A stretch of 47,842 nt of DNA from the NCBI GenBank assembly GCA_003339605.1, contig QOVW01000068.1, positions 1 to 47,842 of the forward strand. The letters run 5' to 3'. The notes beneath the pieces are model-generated. The model was not told the DNA's origin. It was given only the letters and a program-made list of their open reading frames with translations, and did no database searches. The stretch comes from Spirobacillus cienkowskii. GTDB lineage: Bacteria > Bdellovibrionota_B > Oligoflexia > Silvanigrellales > Silvanigrellaceae. How positions within the stretch are numbered: position 1 is the stretch's first letter; every line of letters begins with the position of its first letter. This document shows, piece by piece, positions 17,218 through 25,939 of the stretch. Made by a program: the position numbers and the translations under genes.

Positions 17218-17886
17218 TTGGAACATAAAAACGCACTTTGCACCTGGACGGGCGGCCATGAGTCAAGCTTAACCCTTTTGCATGCGCTAAAAAATTATAC
17301 AGTCAAATGCTTAGTCACTCCAACCGTCGAATCAGATTTTAATACCTTTCATTTACAATTGTTACCTCCTTCAATTTTACGTGCTCAAGCAGATCTTATA
17401 AAGCAACCATTGCTCATTTTAAATACTTCGTATAACGAATACGAAAGTGCATTTAGCCAAGCTTTAAATAGTTTAAAAAAACATAAAATGAATACTCTGA
17501 TATTTTCTACAATTCGTCATAATTTAGCAAAACAATCACTAGAAAACTTGTGCCATAATTTAGGCATTAAAAGCTATTTTCCATTGTGGGAAAGATACGA
17601 AGAGGGATTGCTTTCTGAATTTTTAGAAATGGGATTTAAAGCAAAAATTATTGCCGTCAACGAAAAATTTTTAACCCGAGACTTTCTTGGAAAAGATTTA
17701 GACAAAGACGTTATTGAAGAGTTTCGTCAAAGAAAAATAGATCTATTTGGCGAAAATGGCGAATATCAAACACTGTTATATGAAGCGCCCTTTTTTTCAG
17801 AGCCACTGCAAATCAAAGAAGGTGACATTAATTTAAGAAATGGAAATTGGACGCTTGATGTCACTCTAAATTCTTCTTTAAATTAA
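17218..17886 (+). CDS. Dph6/DUF71-type adenine nucleotide alpha hydrolase-like protein
   Basis: I chose TTG 17218 because AAGGAG lies seven bases before it; that gives 222 residues. The fold is that of the diphthine-ammonia ligase / DUF71 ATP-pyrophosphatases. It has an N-terminal loop WTGGHESS at residues 9-16, a middle segment with WERYEEGLLSEFLEMGFKAKIIAV, and the highly conserved FGENGEYQTLLYEAPFF near 180-196. The usual loop is SGGKDS, so Lys and Asp are replaced by His and Glu. Bacteria make no diphthamide, and bacterial members of this family have unknown substrates. It is nine bases upstream of an NMT1-like binding protein and probably in one operon with it. Confidence 0.8.
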   Translation: MEHKNALCTWTGGHESSLTLLHALKNYTVKCLVTPTVESDFNTFHLQLLPPSILRAQADLIKQPLLILNTSYNEYESAFSQALNSLKKHKMNTLIFSTIRHNLAKQSLENLCHNLGIKSYFPLWERYEEGLLSEFLEMGFKAKIIAVNEKFLTRDFLGKDLDKDVIEEFRQRKIDLFGENGEYQTLLYEAPFFSEPLQIKEGDINLRNGNWTLDVTLNSSLN

Positions 17887-17895
17887 GGATTTATT

Positions 17896-18888
17896 ATGAC
17901 TCTTTTTTTCAATAAAATTTTTAAAATTAGCAGCATTTTATTTTGCTGTACCAGCAACTTTTGTTATGCAACAGAAAACGGCAATTCTAATCAAAAAAAA
18001 TCAGTTACCCTATTATTAGACTGGAAGCCGAATACCAATCATTTGGGTTTTTATGTTGCGCAAGCAAAAGGATTTTACAAAGAAGAAGGATTAGAACTTA
18101 ACATCATCAATCCAACACAATCATCCACAGTTGCATTGGTTGCAGTAGGCAAAGCAGATTTTGGAATTGGTTACGCAAACCAATTTATTTATGCTCAAAA
18201 TAAAAATATTCCGCTAGTTTCTGTTGCTGGAATTATTTATAAAGATACCTCCTGTTTTGTTTGGCGCAGTTCATTAGGTGTTAAAACAATTAAAGATTTA
18301 GAAGGAAAACGATACGGCGGCTGGGGAAGCCCAGAAGAACACGCCACACTAAAATATATTTTTGAAAAAAATAATGCGTCATTTGAGAAATTAAAAATGT
18401 TAACTATTGGCACATTTGATTTTCTGCCTGCTACATTAAAAACAGTAGATTTTACCTGGGAATACCCTGCTTGGAATATTCTTGCTGCACAATTAAAAAA
18501 AGTTTCAGTACAAACCTATTGCCCAGCAGAACACTTTCCTGAACTCAACAAACCTTCTCCTTTAATTTTTACAAGTAAGAATCTTATTAAACAGGATCCA
18601 AAACGTATTAAACAATTTATGAGGGCTACCGCAAAAGGATATCAATTTGCCATCCAAAACCCAACTGAAGCAGCTAAAATTTTTATAAAATCTGTTCCAG
18701 AAATGGATTCAGATCTGGTTTACGCATCAGCAAAAATGTTGTCTCCATTATTTCAAGCTCAAGGCAAAAAATGGGGTGAACAAAATGTAACAGAATTTGT
18801 TACTTATGCAAATTGGATGAAAAAATCAAAATTAATTCAAATAATCCCAGATTTTAATTCTTCTATTACAAATTCATTTTTGCCTTAA
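17896..18888 (+). CDS. NMT1/ThiY-like ABC substrate-binding protein
   Basis: A signal peptide (residues 1-25) leads into a type-II binding protein. The diagnostic opening LDWKPNTNHLGFYVAQAKG and KEEGLELNI is typical of the NMT1/ThiY/SsuA group, followed by a GGWGSPEEHATLKY loop. The closest family known to me, ThiY, carries thiamin pyrimidine precursors, but related proteins bind sulfonates, taurine and nitrate. No partner ABC permease or ATPase is nearby. ATG 17911-like alternatives exist, but 17896 has AAGGA upstream and gives a normal signal peptide. Ligand assignment is uncertain. Confidence 0.85.
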   Translation: MTLFFNKIFKISSILFCCTSNFCYATENGNSNQKKSVTLLLDWKPNTNHLGFYVAQAKGFYKEEGLELNIINPTQSSTVALVAVGKADFGIGYANQFIYAQNKNIPLVSVAGIIYKDTSCFVWRSSLGVKTIKDLEGKRYGGWGSPEEHATLKYIFEKNNASFEKLKMLTIGTFDFLPATLKTVDFTWEYPAWNILAAQLKKVSVQTYCPAEHFPELNKPSPLIFTSKNLIKQDPKRIKQFMRATAKGYQFAIQNPTEAAKIFIKSVPEMDSDLVYASAKMLSPLFQAQGKKWGEQNVTEFVTYANWMKKSKLIQIIPDFNSSITNSFLP

Positions 18889-19025
18889 AAAACATTATCT
18901 AATATACAAAAAAGCATTTTGAATTTTACTCCATACTTTTAGACAAAATTTTGACCTTATTTAATTACATAAAGAAACAAATAATAAATAATGAATAATA
19001 AAAATACCGTCAGCGAGGATAACTC

Positions 19026-19778
19026 ATGTTACGTTTAAAATGCATACGCTCTATTTGTATTTTAGCAAGTTTTTTATCTAATTTATTTTGTATTGCAAAA
19101 GCCTCAGAATATCAAATTTCATTAGGAATTAATCCTCCTTATACCATTAAGCTAGACAACAAAAATCCTGAAGGAATATTTTTAGAAATTATACATGAAG
19201 CATTAAACAATTCTAACATAAAATTAACTATTGATAATAAAGAAATTCCTTGGAAAAGAGCGCATGAAAATAAAGAAGAAAATAATTTACTTTTTTATCT
19301 ATCACGCACCCCAGCAAGAGAAAAAAATTATACTTGGATTGTTTCACTTTTTCGAGATGAACCTGTACTCACTAATCTCAATAATTCAATCGTCGTAAAA
19401 AAAACAGATGATTTAAAACAAATTAAAAAAATTGGAGCCTTAGCAGGTGGCGGTGGAGAGAGTTTTTTAAAATCCAATGGATTAGTAAAAAATTTCTATT
19501 CATGCAAAGACGAAACACAATGTTACAACCTGTTACTTGAAAATAAAATTGAAGCAGTGATCTCTCCACAAGTTAAAGCAAAATTTGTAGTTAAAAAACT
19601 AAAAATTGATCATTTGGTAAAAAGTAGTAAAGGTCTCTCTGCAGTTGAAGGTTGGCTTGCTTCAACTCTTAACATGTCCCAAAAAAATCAAGTCGAGCTT
19701 AAAAATGCAATTCAAAAATTTAAAAAAACAAGCCGTTATGAAAGTATTCTTAAAAAATATCAAGCCAATCGTCCATAA
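19026..19778 (+). CDS. Periplasmic family-3 substrate-binding protein
   Basis: This 250-residue protein has an N-terminal signal peptide (CILASFLSNLFCIAKA). The rest is like polar amino-acid-binding proteins: LGINPPYTIKLDNKNPEGIFLEII at the N-terminus, WKRAHENKEEN, and a long middle beta-alpha region with KKIGALAGGGGESFLKSNG. The ligand is unknown. No ABC membrane components are adjacent, so it is an orphan binding protein or sensor. ATG 19026 has a GAGGAT upstream. Confidence 0.8.
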   Translation: MLRLKCIRSICILASFLSNLFCIAKASEYQISLGINPPYTIKLDNKNPEGIFLEIIHEALNNSNIKLTIDNKEIPWKRAHENKEENNLLFYLSRTPAREKNYTWIVSLFRDEPVLTNLNNSIVVKKTDDLKQIKKIGALAGGGGESFLKSNGLVKNFYSCKDETQCYNLLLENKIEAVISPQVKAKFVVKKLKIDHLVKSSKGLSAVEGWLASTLNMSQKNQVELKNAIQKFKKTSRYESILKKYQANRP

Positions 19779-19867
19779 GACAAATAAAAACTAATAATAA
19801 AGCAATAGTTGTTAAGAAATTTAGAATAAGCTATGATATTTATTTTAGTTTTCATTTTTGACTTTTT

Positions 19868-20158
19868 TTATCTTAAAAACGCTGGAATTTCTAAATCGAG
19901 CTCAACAAAATTAACTGCCTTGTATTTGCATTCAAAATTATGCTCTCCTCTAACAATCACTTCGTATTCATCATGAGAATTTTTATGAATGGAGTGAATA
20001 TAATCTTTTTCTTGGCAATGGCATTCAACAAAAAGTTTTGCTGCACAATTGATATTTTTAGCAAAGACAATTTTATCTGGAGACCAGATATCTTTTTTTA
20101 ATATATCTTGTTTTAAAAACTGAAAGTAAAACCCTCTTTCCCTATCAGAGTCAAGCAT
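19868..20158 (-). CDS. Small hypothetical protein
   Basis: I do not recognise this 96-residue protein. It starts at ATG 20158 with AGGA nine bases upstream. It has no membrane segment or signal. It is charged and contains several Cys and His residues (LFVECHCQEKDYIHSIHKNSH at about 42-62, with the Cys spacing CxC) that could bind metal, but no known motif fits. It is isolated between the binding-protein gene and gltX and runs opposite to both. Confidence 0.55.
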   Translation of the reverse strand: MLDSDRERGFYFQFLKQDILKKDIWSPDKIVFAKNINCAAKLFVECHCQEKDYIHSIHKNSHDEYEVIVRGEHNFECKYKAVNFVELDLEIPAFLR

Positions 20159-20376
20159 TGTTTGTGAATCCTAAGTTTCAAAGAGTTTATAGCAAATACA
20201 AAAGCGCGCTCTTAACAGTAAATGTGACGATATTACGTTAACGAGATGAGTATACGAATCACATTGGTTTTTGCAACTTAGACAATAATAACTCTGATTG
20301 CCAAACGAATACGATATGAGGTAATGCCATAGATTGTGGGATAACAATCCCAAATGCAGATAAGGAGCACTTTTCC

Positions 20377-21834
20377 ATGACTTCAACCAACAATACCAGA
20401 GAAACTCGAGTCCGTATAGCGCCTAGCCCAACTGGAGATCCCCATATTGGCACCGCATACATAGCACTTTTTAACTATGTGTTTACAAAAAAGCAAAACG
20501 GAAAATTTATTATCAGAATTGAAGATACCGATCAAAAAAGATACCGTGCCGATAGTGAAGCAATGATCCTTGATGCACTAAAATGGGTTGGTATTGAATG
20601 GGATGAAGGTCCCGATATTGGCGGGCCATACGGACCTTATAAACAAAGTGAACGCAAACAAATTTATCATAAATATGCAGAAATGCTCATTCAAAAAGGC
20701 CATGCTTACCGTTGTTTTTGCACTTCTGAGAGACTTGATGTATTACGCAAAACGCAACAAGCACAAAAACTTCCTCCAGGCTACGACAGACTCTGTCGCG
20801 ATCTCCCACAAGAGGATGTTGCAAAAAAAATGCAAGAAGGACACACGCACGTTATTCGTATGAAAATGCCCACAACTGGCAAAACTGTTTTTAAAGACGC
20901 ATTACGTGGCAATATTGAGTTTGAAAATGATGGTATTGATGATCAAGTGTTATTAAAATCTGATGGATTTCCAACCTATCATTTGGCTGTCGTTGTCGAT
21001 GATCATTTGATGAAAATCACACATGTTATTCGAGGAGAAGAATGGATTTCTTCTACTCCCAAGCACGTGATGCTCTATGATATGTTTGGTTGGGAAAAAC
21101 CTGAATTTTGTCATTTGCCGCTCCTTCGCAATGCGGACAAATCAAAAATTTCTAAACGCAAAAATCCAACCTCAATTGGCTATTATCGCAGAAAAGGAAT
21201 TTTGCCCGCAGCTCTGCGTAATTTCTTAGCGCTCATGGGCTGGAATTTTGGCGATAACTGCGAAAAGTTTTCGACTCAAGAAATGATTGAAGGCTTTACT
21301 TGGGAACGAATGACCTTAGGAGGTCCTGTCTTTGATTTAAAAAAACTCGCTTGGTTAAATGGACAATATCTGCGTGCAGAATCGGATGAAAAATGGCTTA
21401 CTCATTTAAAAAATGTTGTTTTTTCTGACAATTATTTATTAAAAATTATTCCATTGGTTAAAGAACGCGTCGAAAAATTTGAAGATTTTATAGACAGTAC
21501 AGCGTTCTTTTTTCAGGGTGATTTAAATTATAGCAATGCCCCTCTGGTACCAAAGGGCAGAACAGCACCAGAAGTTGCCGGCTATCTGAATGACCTTGTG
21601 CTTAAGCTTGATATCTGCGAAAATTGGACTCATGAAGAAATTCATAATATTTTTAACCAATATCTTGCAGAAAAACAACTTAAACCGAAAGATGTCTTTA
21701 TGCCAATGCGTGTTGCAGTAACAGGTAGCAAGGAAACACCACCTCTTTTTGAATGCATCGAGGTATTGGGCAAGGATATTGTGCAAAGACGCGTGCGTTT
21801 AGCAATTGATTATCTTAAAACAATGAAAGACTAA
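20377..21834 (+). CDS. gltX: Glutamate--tRNA ligase
   Basis: This is a class I aminoacyl-tRNA synthetase of 485 residues. The HIGH motif is in IAPSPTGDPHIGT at residues 14-26, and the KMSKS variant KISKRK lies near residues 254-260, in LRNADKSKISKRK. A zinc-site-like YRCFCTSERL is present near 110. It charges tRNA-Glu, and in many bacteria also tRNA-Gln. AAGGAG lies eight bases before ATG 20377. The peptidase gene follows after seven bases. Confidence 0.97.
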   Translation: MTSTNNTRETRVRIAPSPTGDPHIGTAYIALFNYVFTKKQNGKFIIRIEDTDQKRYRADSEAMILDALKWVGIEWDEGPDIGGPYGPYKQSERKQIYHKYAEMLIQKGHAYRCFCTSERLDVLRKTQQAQKLPPGYDRLCRDLPQEDVAKKMQEGHTHVIRMKMPTTGKTVFKDALRGNIEFENDGIDDQVLLKSDGFPTYHLAVVVDDHLMKITHVIRGEEWISSTPKHVMLYDMFGWEKPEFCHLPLLRNADKSKISKRKNPTSIGYYRRKGILPAALRNFLALMGWNFGDNCEKFSTQEMIEGFTWERMTLGGPVFDLKKLAWLNGQYLRAESDEKWLTHLKNVVFSDNYLLKIIPLVKERVEKFEDFIDSTAFFFQGDLNYSNAPLVPKGRTAPEVAGYLNDLVLKLDICENWTHEEIHNIFNQYLAEKQLKPKDVFMPMRVAVTGSKETPPLFECIEVLGKDIVQRRVRLAIDYLKTMKD

Positions 21835-21841
21835 TTAGCGA

Positions 21842-24604
21842 ATGTACAATATTAAAAATCCAATTATTCACCGCTTTTTACCAAATGGGATGGAAGTGTA
21901 TTTACAACCATCAGATTTTGCCCCCATTGTTTCAATTCAAGTATTGGTAAAAGTTGGATCTATCGACGAAGAAGCAGAACCTTATAAAGAAAATGGTCTT
22001 GCCCATGTGCTAGAACATATGCTTTTTAAAGGAACAAAAAAGTTTCCAAATTCTGGGCAAATTGCATCAATCGTTGAGTTTGAAGGGGGTGATATTAACG
22101 CCTACACAACCTTTGATCACACCAATTACCACTTAACCGCTCCAGCCCCTTTTGCGCTAAAAGGCGCGGAAGTTTTACTTGACGTTGTACAAAATAGTTT
22201 GCTTGAACAAGAAGAGCTTAAAAAAGAATTAGAAGTTATAATCGAAGAAATAAAACGTAGTCGCGACAATCCCAATGCTGTTGTCTCGCATAATTTATTT
22301 TCTTTATTTTACAATGGAACACGAATGGCTTCGCCGGTGATTGGATATCAAGATATTGTCCAAAATTTCACAAGAGAACAAGTCTATTCATTTTATAAAA
22401 AGTGGTACTTGCCAAATAATATGATTTTTGTGGCGACCGGTGATTTTAACTCCCAAACAATGTACGACCATTTAGTAGAACTATCTAAAGAATTTACACC
22501 GCATTCTGTGCCAAAGCGTTTTCGAGCACCTCTTCCTGAGACAACGTTGCAAACACCCACTGCTAAAATTGAGCGCGGCGCATGGCAAGAAGCGCGCCTG
22601 CAAATTGCGACCCCAGCACCCGTTCTTGAAGAACATGACATGCCATTATGGGATGTCTTTGCTTCAATTTTAGGAGAATCTGACACATCTCGCTTAACAC
22701 GTATTTTAAGAGACGAGCTGCAGCTGGTCACAAGCATTGACTGCTCCTGCTACACACCCAAATATCCTTGTGGCTTACTTGGAATTGGTTTTTTTGCGCG
22801 CGCTCACAATACACTTTCAGCAATTAAAATCATTGCACAAGAAATTAGAAGAATTGCAGAAGTGCCACCAACGCGTGACGAGCTCAATCGCGTGTTAAAC
22901 ACTCTTAAGGCACAACGCATTTATTCCAGAGAAAGCATGGATGGTATTGCACGCTCAGCAGGTATGAGTCTACAAACATCTCTCAAAATGGAATTTGAAA
23001 ACATGTATATGAGCTCAGTGTCTCAAGTGACTCCTGAACATGTTCAAAACATCGCAAAAAAGGTTCTCTCCCAACTTGAGTCAGGGCAATTTCAAATTTC
23101 TTTAGCAATTGCAAAAGATGCATTGCCAGATATTTCAGAAGCAATATTAATAGAAACATTGTTTGATGCAATTAAAATGGCACAACATAGTGAAGTGCCA
23201 AAAGACCACCAAATTCAGAAAAGAAGCACAACAAACACTGCCGAAGAAAACTGGCTATCGTCCTACACGCATCACGTTTCTCACTCCAACAATGCAGTAA
23301 AACAAATTAAAATAGAGCTCCCATTGGGCAAGGTTCTAAAAATAAACTTTAGAAAATCATCGCGACTCCCTATAGTCAGCGGTATGCTGCTTCTTAAAGG
23401 CGGTTATGTAAGAGAACCAAAAGAAAAAAATGGAGTCAGTGGCCTCATGGCGAGCATGCTGACAAGAGGAACACAAAGACAAACCTACCGAAAATTTATT
23501 GAAGAATTAGAAGACAACGCTTCAAGTATTAGTGCTTTTTCGTCACGAGATCTTTTTGGCATGCGTTTTGATTCAATTAGTGAAAATAGTTTAAGAACAG
23601 CGCAAATGCTCTTGGATTGCTTTTTTAGACCAGAATTTTCGCAAAGCGAATGGCAAAGAACCCACAAAGAAACTTTAGAAGTATTGATTGCGCAAAAAGA
23701 TAGCCCTACTGCACGTCTTGCCCGCATTTCTCAACCCTTATTATTTCCAAATCACTCTTATTCATTTATTGGAATTGGCAACGAACAGTCTTTAAATAAT
23801 ATTCAAAAGAATGATGCACTGGATATTTGGAAACAGTTATTTACGGCAACGGAATTTGTTTTTTCTATTGCAGGAGATTTTGATCTTAAATCATTTGTTC
23901 ACTTAATAGAGTCTGAGTTTAAAACATTTTTTCTTTCTGACTATCAAGAAAAAACTTTGACTCAACCAACCGCTCCTCTTTTTCCTAAATTCAATGATCC
24001 CCAAGTTGGTTTTGATGAAATTGAACGCGAACAAGCCCATATCACTGTTTCATTTCGCTCATTTAGTATTTCTGATCACAGAAGAACAGCGCTTGAGTTA
24101 GCAGCAAATATTTTAGCGGGTCAAGGTGGTCGACTATTTTTAGATTTACGCGATAAACGATCTTTAGCTTATTCTGTAAGTGCTTCGCAATCACCTAATG
24201 TATTAGCTGGAGTTTTTACGGCATACATTGCCACCACATACCATAAAGCTCAAGAAGCCATTGAAGGACTTAAATTTCATATCGAAAAACTAGCGCAAGA
24301 GCCGCCTTCAATTGAAGAATTAAAACGAGCGCAGCATTCGGTGCTAGGCTCCCAAAGTATCGAATCTCAACATCATAATTACCAAGCGTCACAGCTTGCC
24401 ATGAGTGATGTATATGGACTCGATTTTGATAATTTTTTAAGATTTTCTGAGCGGGTGAACGCTGTTACAGCAGAACAAGTCAGTGAAGTTTTACAAAGTC
24501 TATTAATTGAAAATATCCCTATTATTTCAGTGGTTGGCCCTAAAGGCACTTGGATCCCTGATAAACATGATCCTATGTTAAAATGGAACTTGAAAAACAT
24601 ATGA
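21842..24604 (+). CDS. M16 family zinc peptidase, two-domain
   Basis: The protein has 920 residues with two M16 halves. The N-terminal half carries the inverted zinc motif H55-x-x-E58-H59 (GLAHVLEHMLFKG) and the third ligand E135, exactly 76 residues after H59, so it is catalytically competent. The C-terminal half, from about residue 490, keeps the fold (RGTQRQTYRKFIEELEDNAS) but has lost the zinc motif, as in two-domain members such as PqqL and the FusC relatives. No signal peptide is visible. The gene overlaps the next start by four bases (ATGA), so the broken kinase was in its operon. Confidence 0.92.
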   Translation: MYNIKNPIIHRFLPNGMEVYLQPSDFAPIVSIQVLVKVGSIDEEAEPYKENGLAHVLEHMLFKGTKKFPNSGQIASIVEFEGGDINAYTTFDHTNYHLTAPAPFALKGAEVLLDVVQNSLLEQEELKKELEVIIEEIKRSRDNPNAVVSHNLFSLFYNGTRMASPVIGYQDIVQNFTREQVYSFYKKWYLPNNMIFVATGDFNSQTMYDHLVELSKEFTPHSVPKRFRAPLPETTLQTPTAKIERGAWQEARLQIATPAPVLEEHDMPLWDVFASILGESDTSRLTRILRDELQLVTSIDCSCYTPKYPCGLLGIGFFARAHNTLSAIKIIAQEIRRIAEVPPTRDELNRVLNTLKAQRIYSRESMDGIARSAGMSLQTSLKMEFENMYMSSVSQVTPEHVQNIAKKVLSQLESGQFQISLAIAKDALPDISEAILIETLFDAIKMAQHSEVPKDHQIQKRSTTNTAEENWLSSYTHHVSHSNNAVKQIKIELPLGKVLKINFRKSSRLPIVSGMLLLKGGYVREPKEKNGVSGLMASMLTRGTQRQTYRKFIEELEDNASSISAFSSRDLFGMRFDSISENSLRTAQMLLDCFFRPEFSQSEWQRTHKETLEVLIAQKDSPTARLARISQPLLFPNHSYSFIGIGNEQSLNNIQKNDALDIWKQLFTATEFVFSIAGDFDLKSFVHLIESEFKTFFLSDYQEKTLTQPTAPLFPKFNDPQVGFDEIEREQAHITVSFRSFSISDHRRTALELAANILAGQGGRLFLDLRDKRSLAYSVSASQSPNVLAGVFTAYIATTYHKAQEAIEGLKFHIEKLAQEPPSIEELKRAQHSVLGSQSIESQHHNYQASQLAMSDVYGLDFDNFLRFSERVNAVTAEQVSEVLQSLLIENIPIISVVGPKGTWIPDKHDPMLKWNLKNI

Positions 24605-25939
24605 AAGACTCATTTTTTTTCAACAACTCTAAAGATATACTTATTTTACTTGATAAAAGTGGTAAAATTTTAATTTCTAATAGTGCTGCAAAAAAATATT
24701 CCTTATATGAAGACAAAGAAATCTTTCCGCAACTGGTTCCAACTGAAGCTGCGCAATTGGCAGCAACTTTTGATCAATTGATGAAAGATTCCATACAAAA
24801 AACTGTTCTGCTTGAATTGACAGGATTTCCAGTTATCACCTCACGGACCACGCTGGAAAATCACCTATCTTCAAGCAGAACAAGCTTTTGCTTTTTGTTG
24901 TGAAGAACTCACAGAATTTTCTGCAGAAGATTTTTTACTCCATACTGGTCTCATGAAAACTGTTTTTGATCATGATCCAGACTTAATTTCTATAATCAAT
25001 AGAGTTGGAAATTTTGTTTTTGTAAATCTTGCCGTTTACCAGTTTGCAGGTCTTTCTAATCCACCATTACTTATCGAAAAAATCAATTCATCAATTGAAA
25101 ATAAAGAATTGTGGCTCCCCGGTTATGAAAATATTCAAAAATTTAGAGAAAAAGAAAATATAAATATTGAAGCCACGACAGATTCTATGGGCAATCCTGT
25201 ATGGTTTGAAAATAATTATATACCATTAAACTTAAAATATGGTGAAAATATGACTTTAGTCATATCCAAAAATATCACGCCCTGGAAAAAATTTGAAAAA
25301 AATTTAATTGATGCACAAAATAACCTTTATTTTAAACATCGTTTTTTATTTTTAGATAGTATGATGATAAACAAGTTCGAAAAACATTTTAATAATTTGT
25401 CCGCTGAAGAACAAAATTTTGCGACAAAAATTAAAAAAGTAAAACACTACTTAACCGAAAAATACAAAACAGAATGCTTCACGAGTTTTAATCTCAAAAG
25501 CATTTTTTCTTTTATTTTAAGCTCATTGAATGACCCGTTAAACTCTTATGAGATTCAAGTACAAGAAAATTTTGAAAATATTGAAAACGTTGAAATTCAA
25601 TGTTTTCAATATGACTTAATTCAAGCTTTTTTAAATATTTTTTATAATGCAATTAATGCTATTATTTTAAGTCAAAAAGTCTCAGAAAGAATGATTAAAA
25701 TACAAACAGACATCCAAAATGGCGGTGTAAATATTTTAATTATAAATAACGGCAGTGTTGTAAAACCAGAAATTCAGGATAAAATTTTTGAACCTTTTAT
25801 TACAAGTTTGCCTTCTGGACATGGTACTGGTTTAGGTTTAAGCATTGCAAAAGATATCATTGAAAACCACAATGGAACAATCAGTTTTACTAGTGACGCC
25901 GATTGGACGACATTTTCTATAACTTTACCTTTGCAATGA
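24601..25939 (+). pseudogene. Sensor histidine kinase broken by a frameshift
   Basis: An ATG at 24601, overlapping the peptidase stop, begins a PAS-like segment that ends at a stop in 24901-24903. A second reading frame (open from 24821, ATG 24953 to 25939) continues the same protein: WKITYLQAEQAFAFCCEELTEF, a second PAS-like part (FDHDPDLISIINRVGNFVFVNLAVYQFAG), then an ATPase domain. The ATPase has N-box FLNIFYNAINAI and G-box SGHGTGLGLSIAKDIIENHNG. The two halves join if one base is removed around 24840-24855, so a single-base insertion seems to separate them. A standard HisKA phospho-acceptor motif is hard to see. No homopolymer slip site is obvious. It may be a real pseudogene, a sequencing error, or two expressed pieces. 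Confidence 0.82.

Noticed and set aside
20159-20376. tRNA gene or T-box before gltX
   Set aside because: No cloverleaf, T-loop or CCA pattern; only a short GATTGT/ACAATC stem near 20331-20350.
22393-22737. 114-residue open frame on the minus strand inside the M16 peptidase
   Set aside because: No ribosome site or domain; shadow of the plus-strand peptidase.
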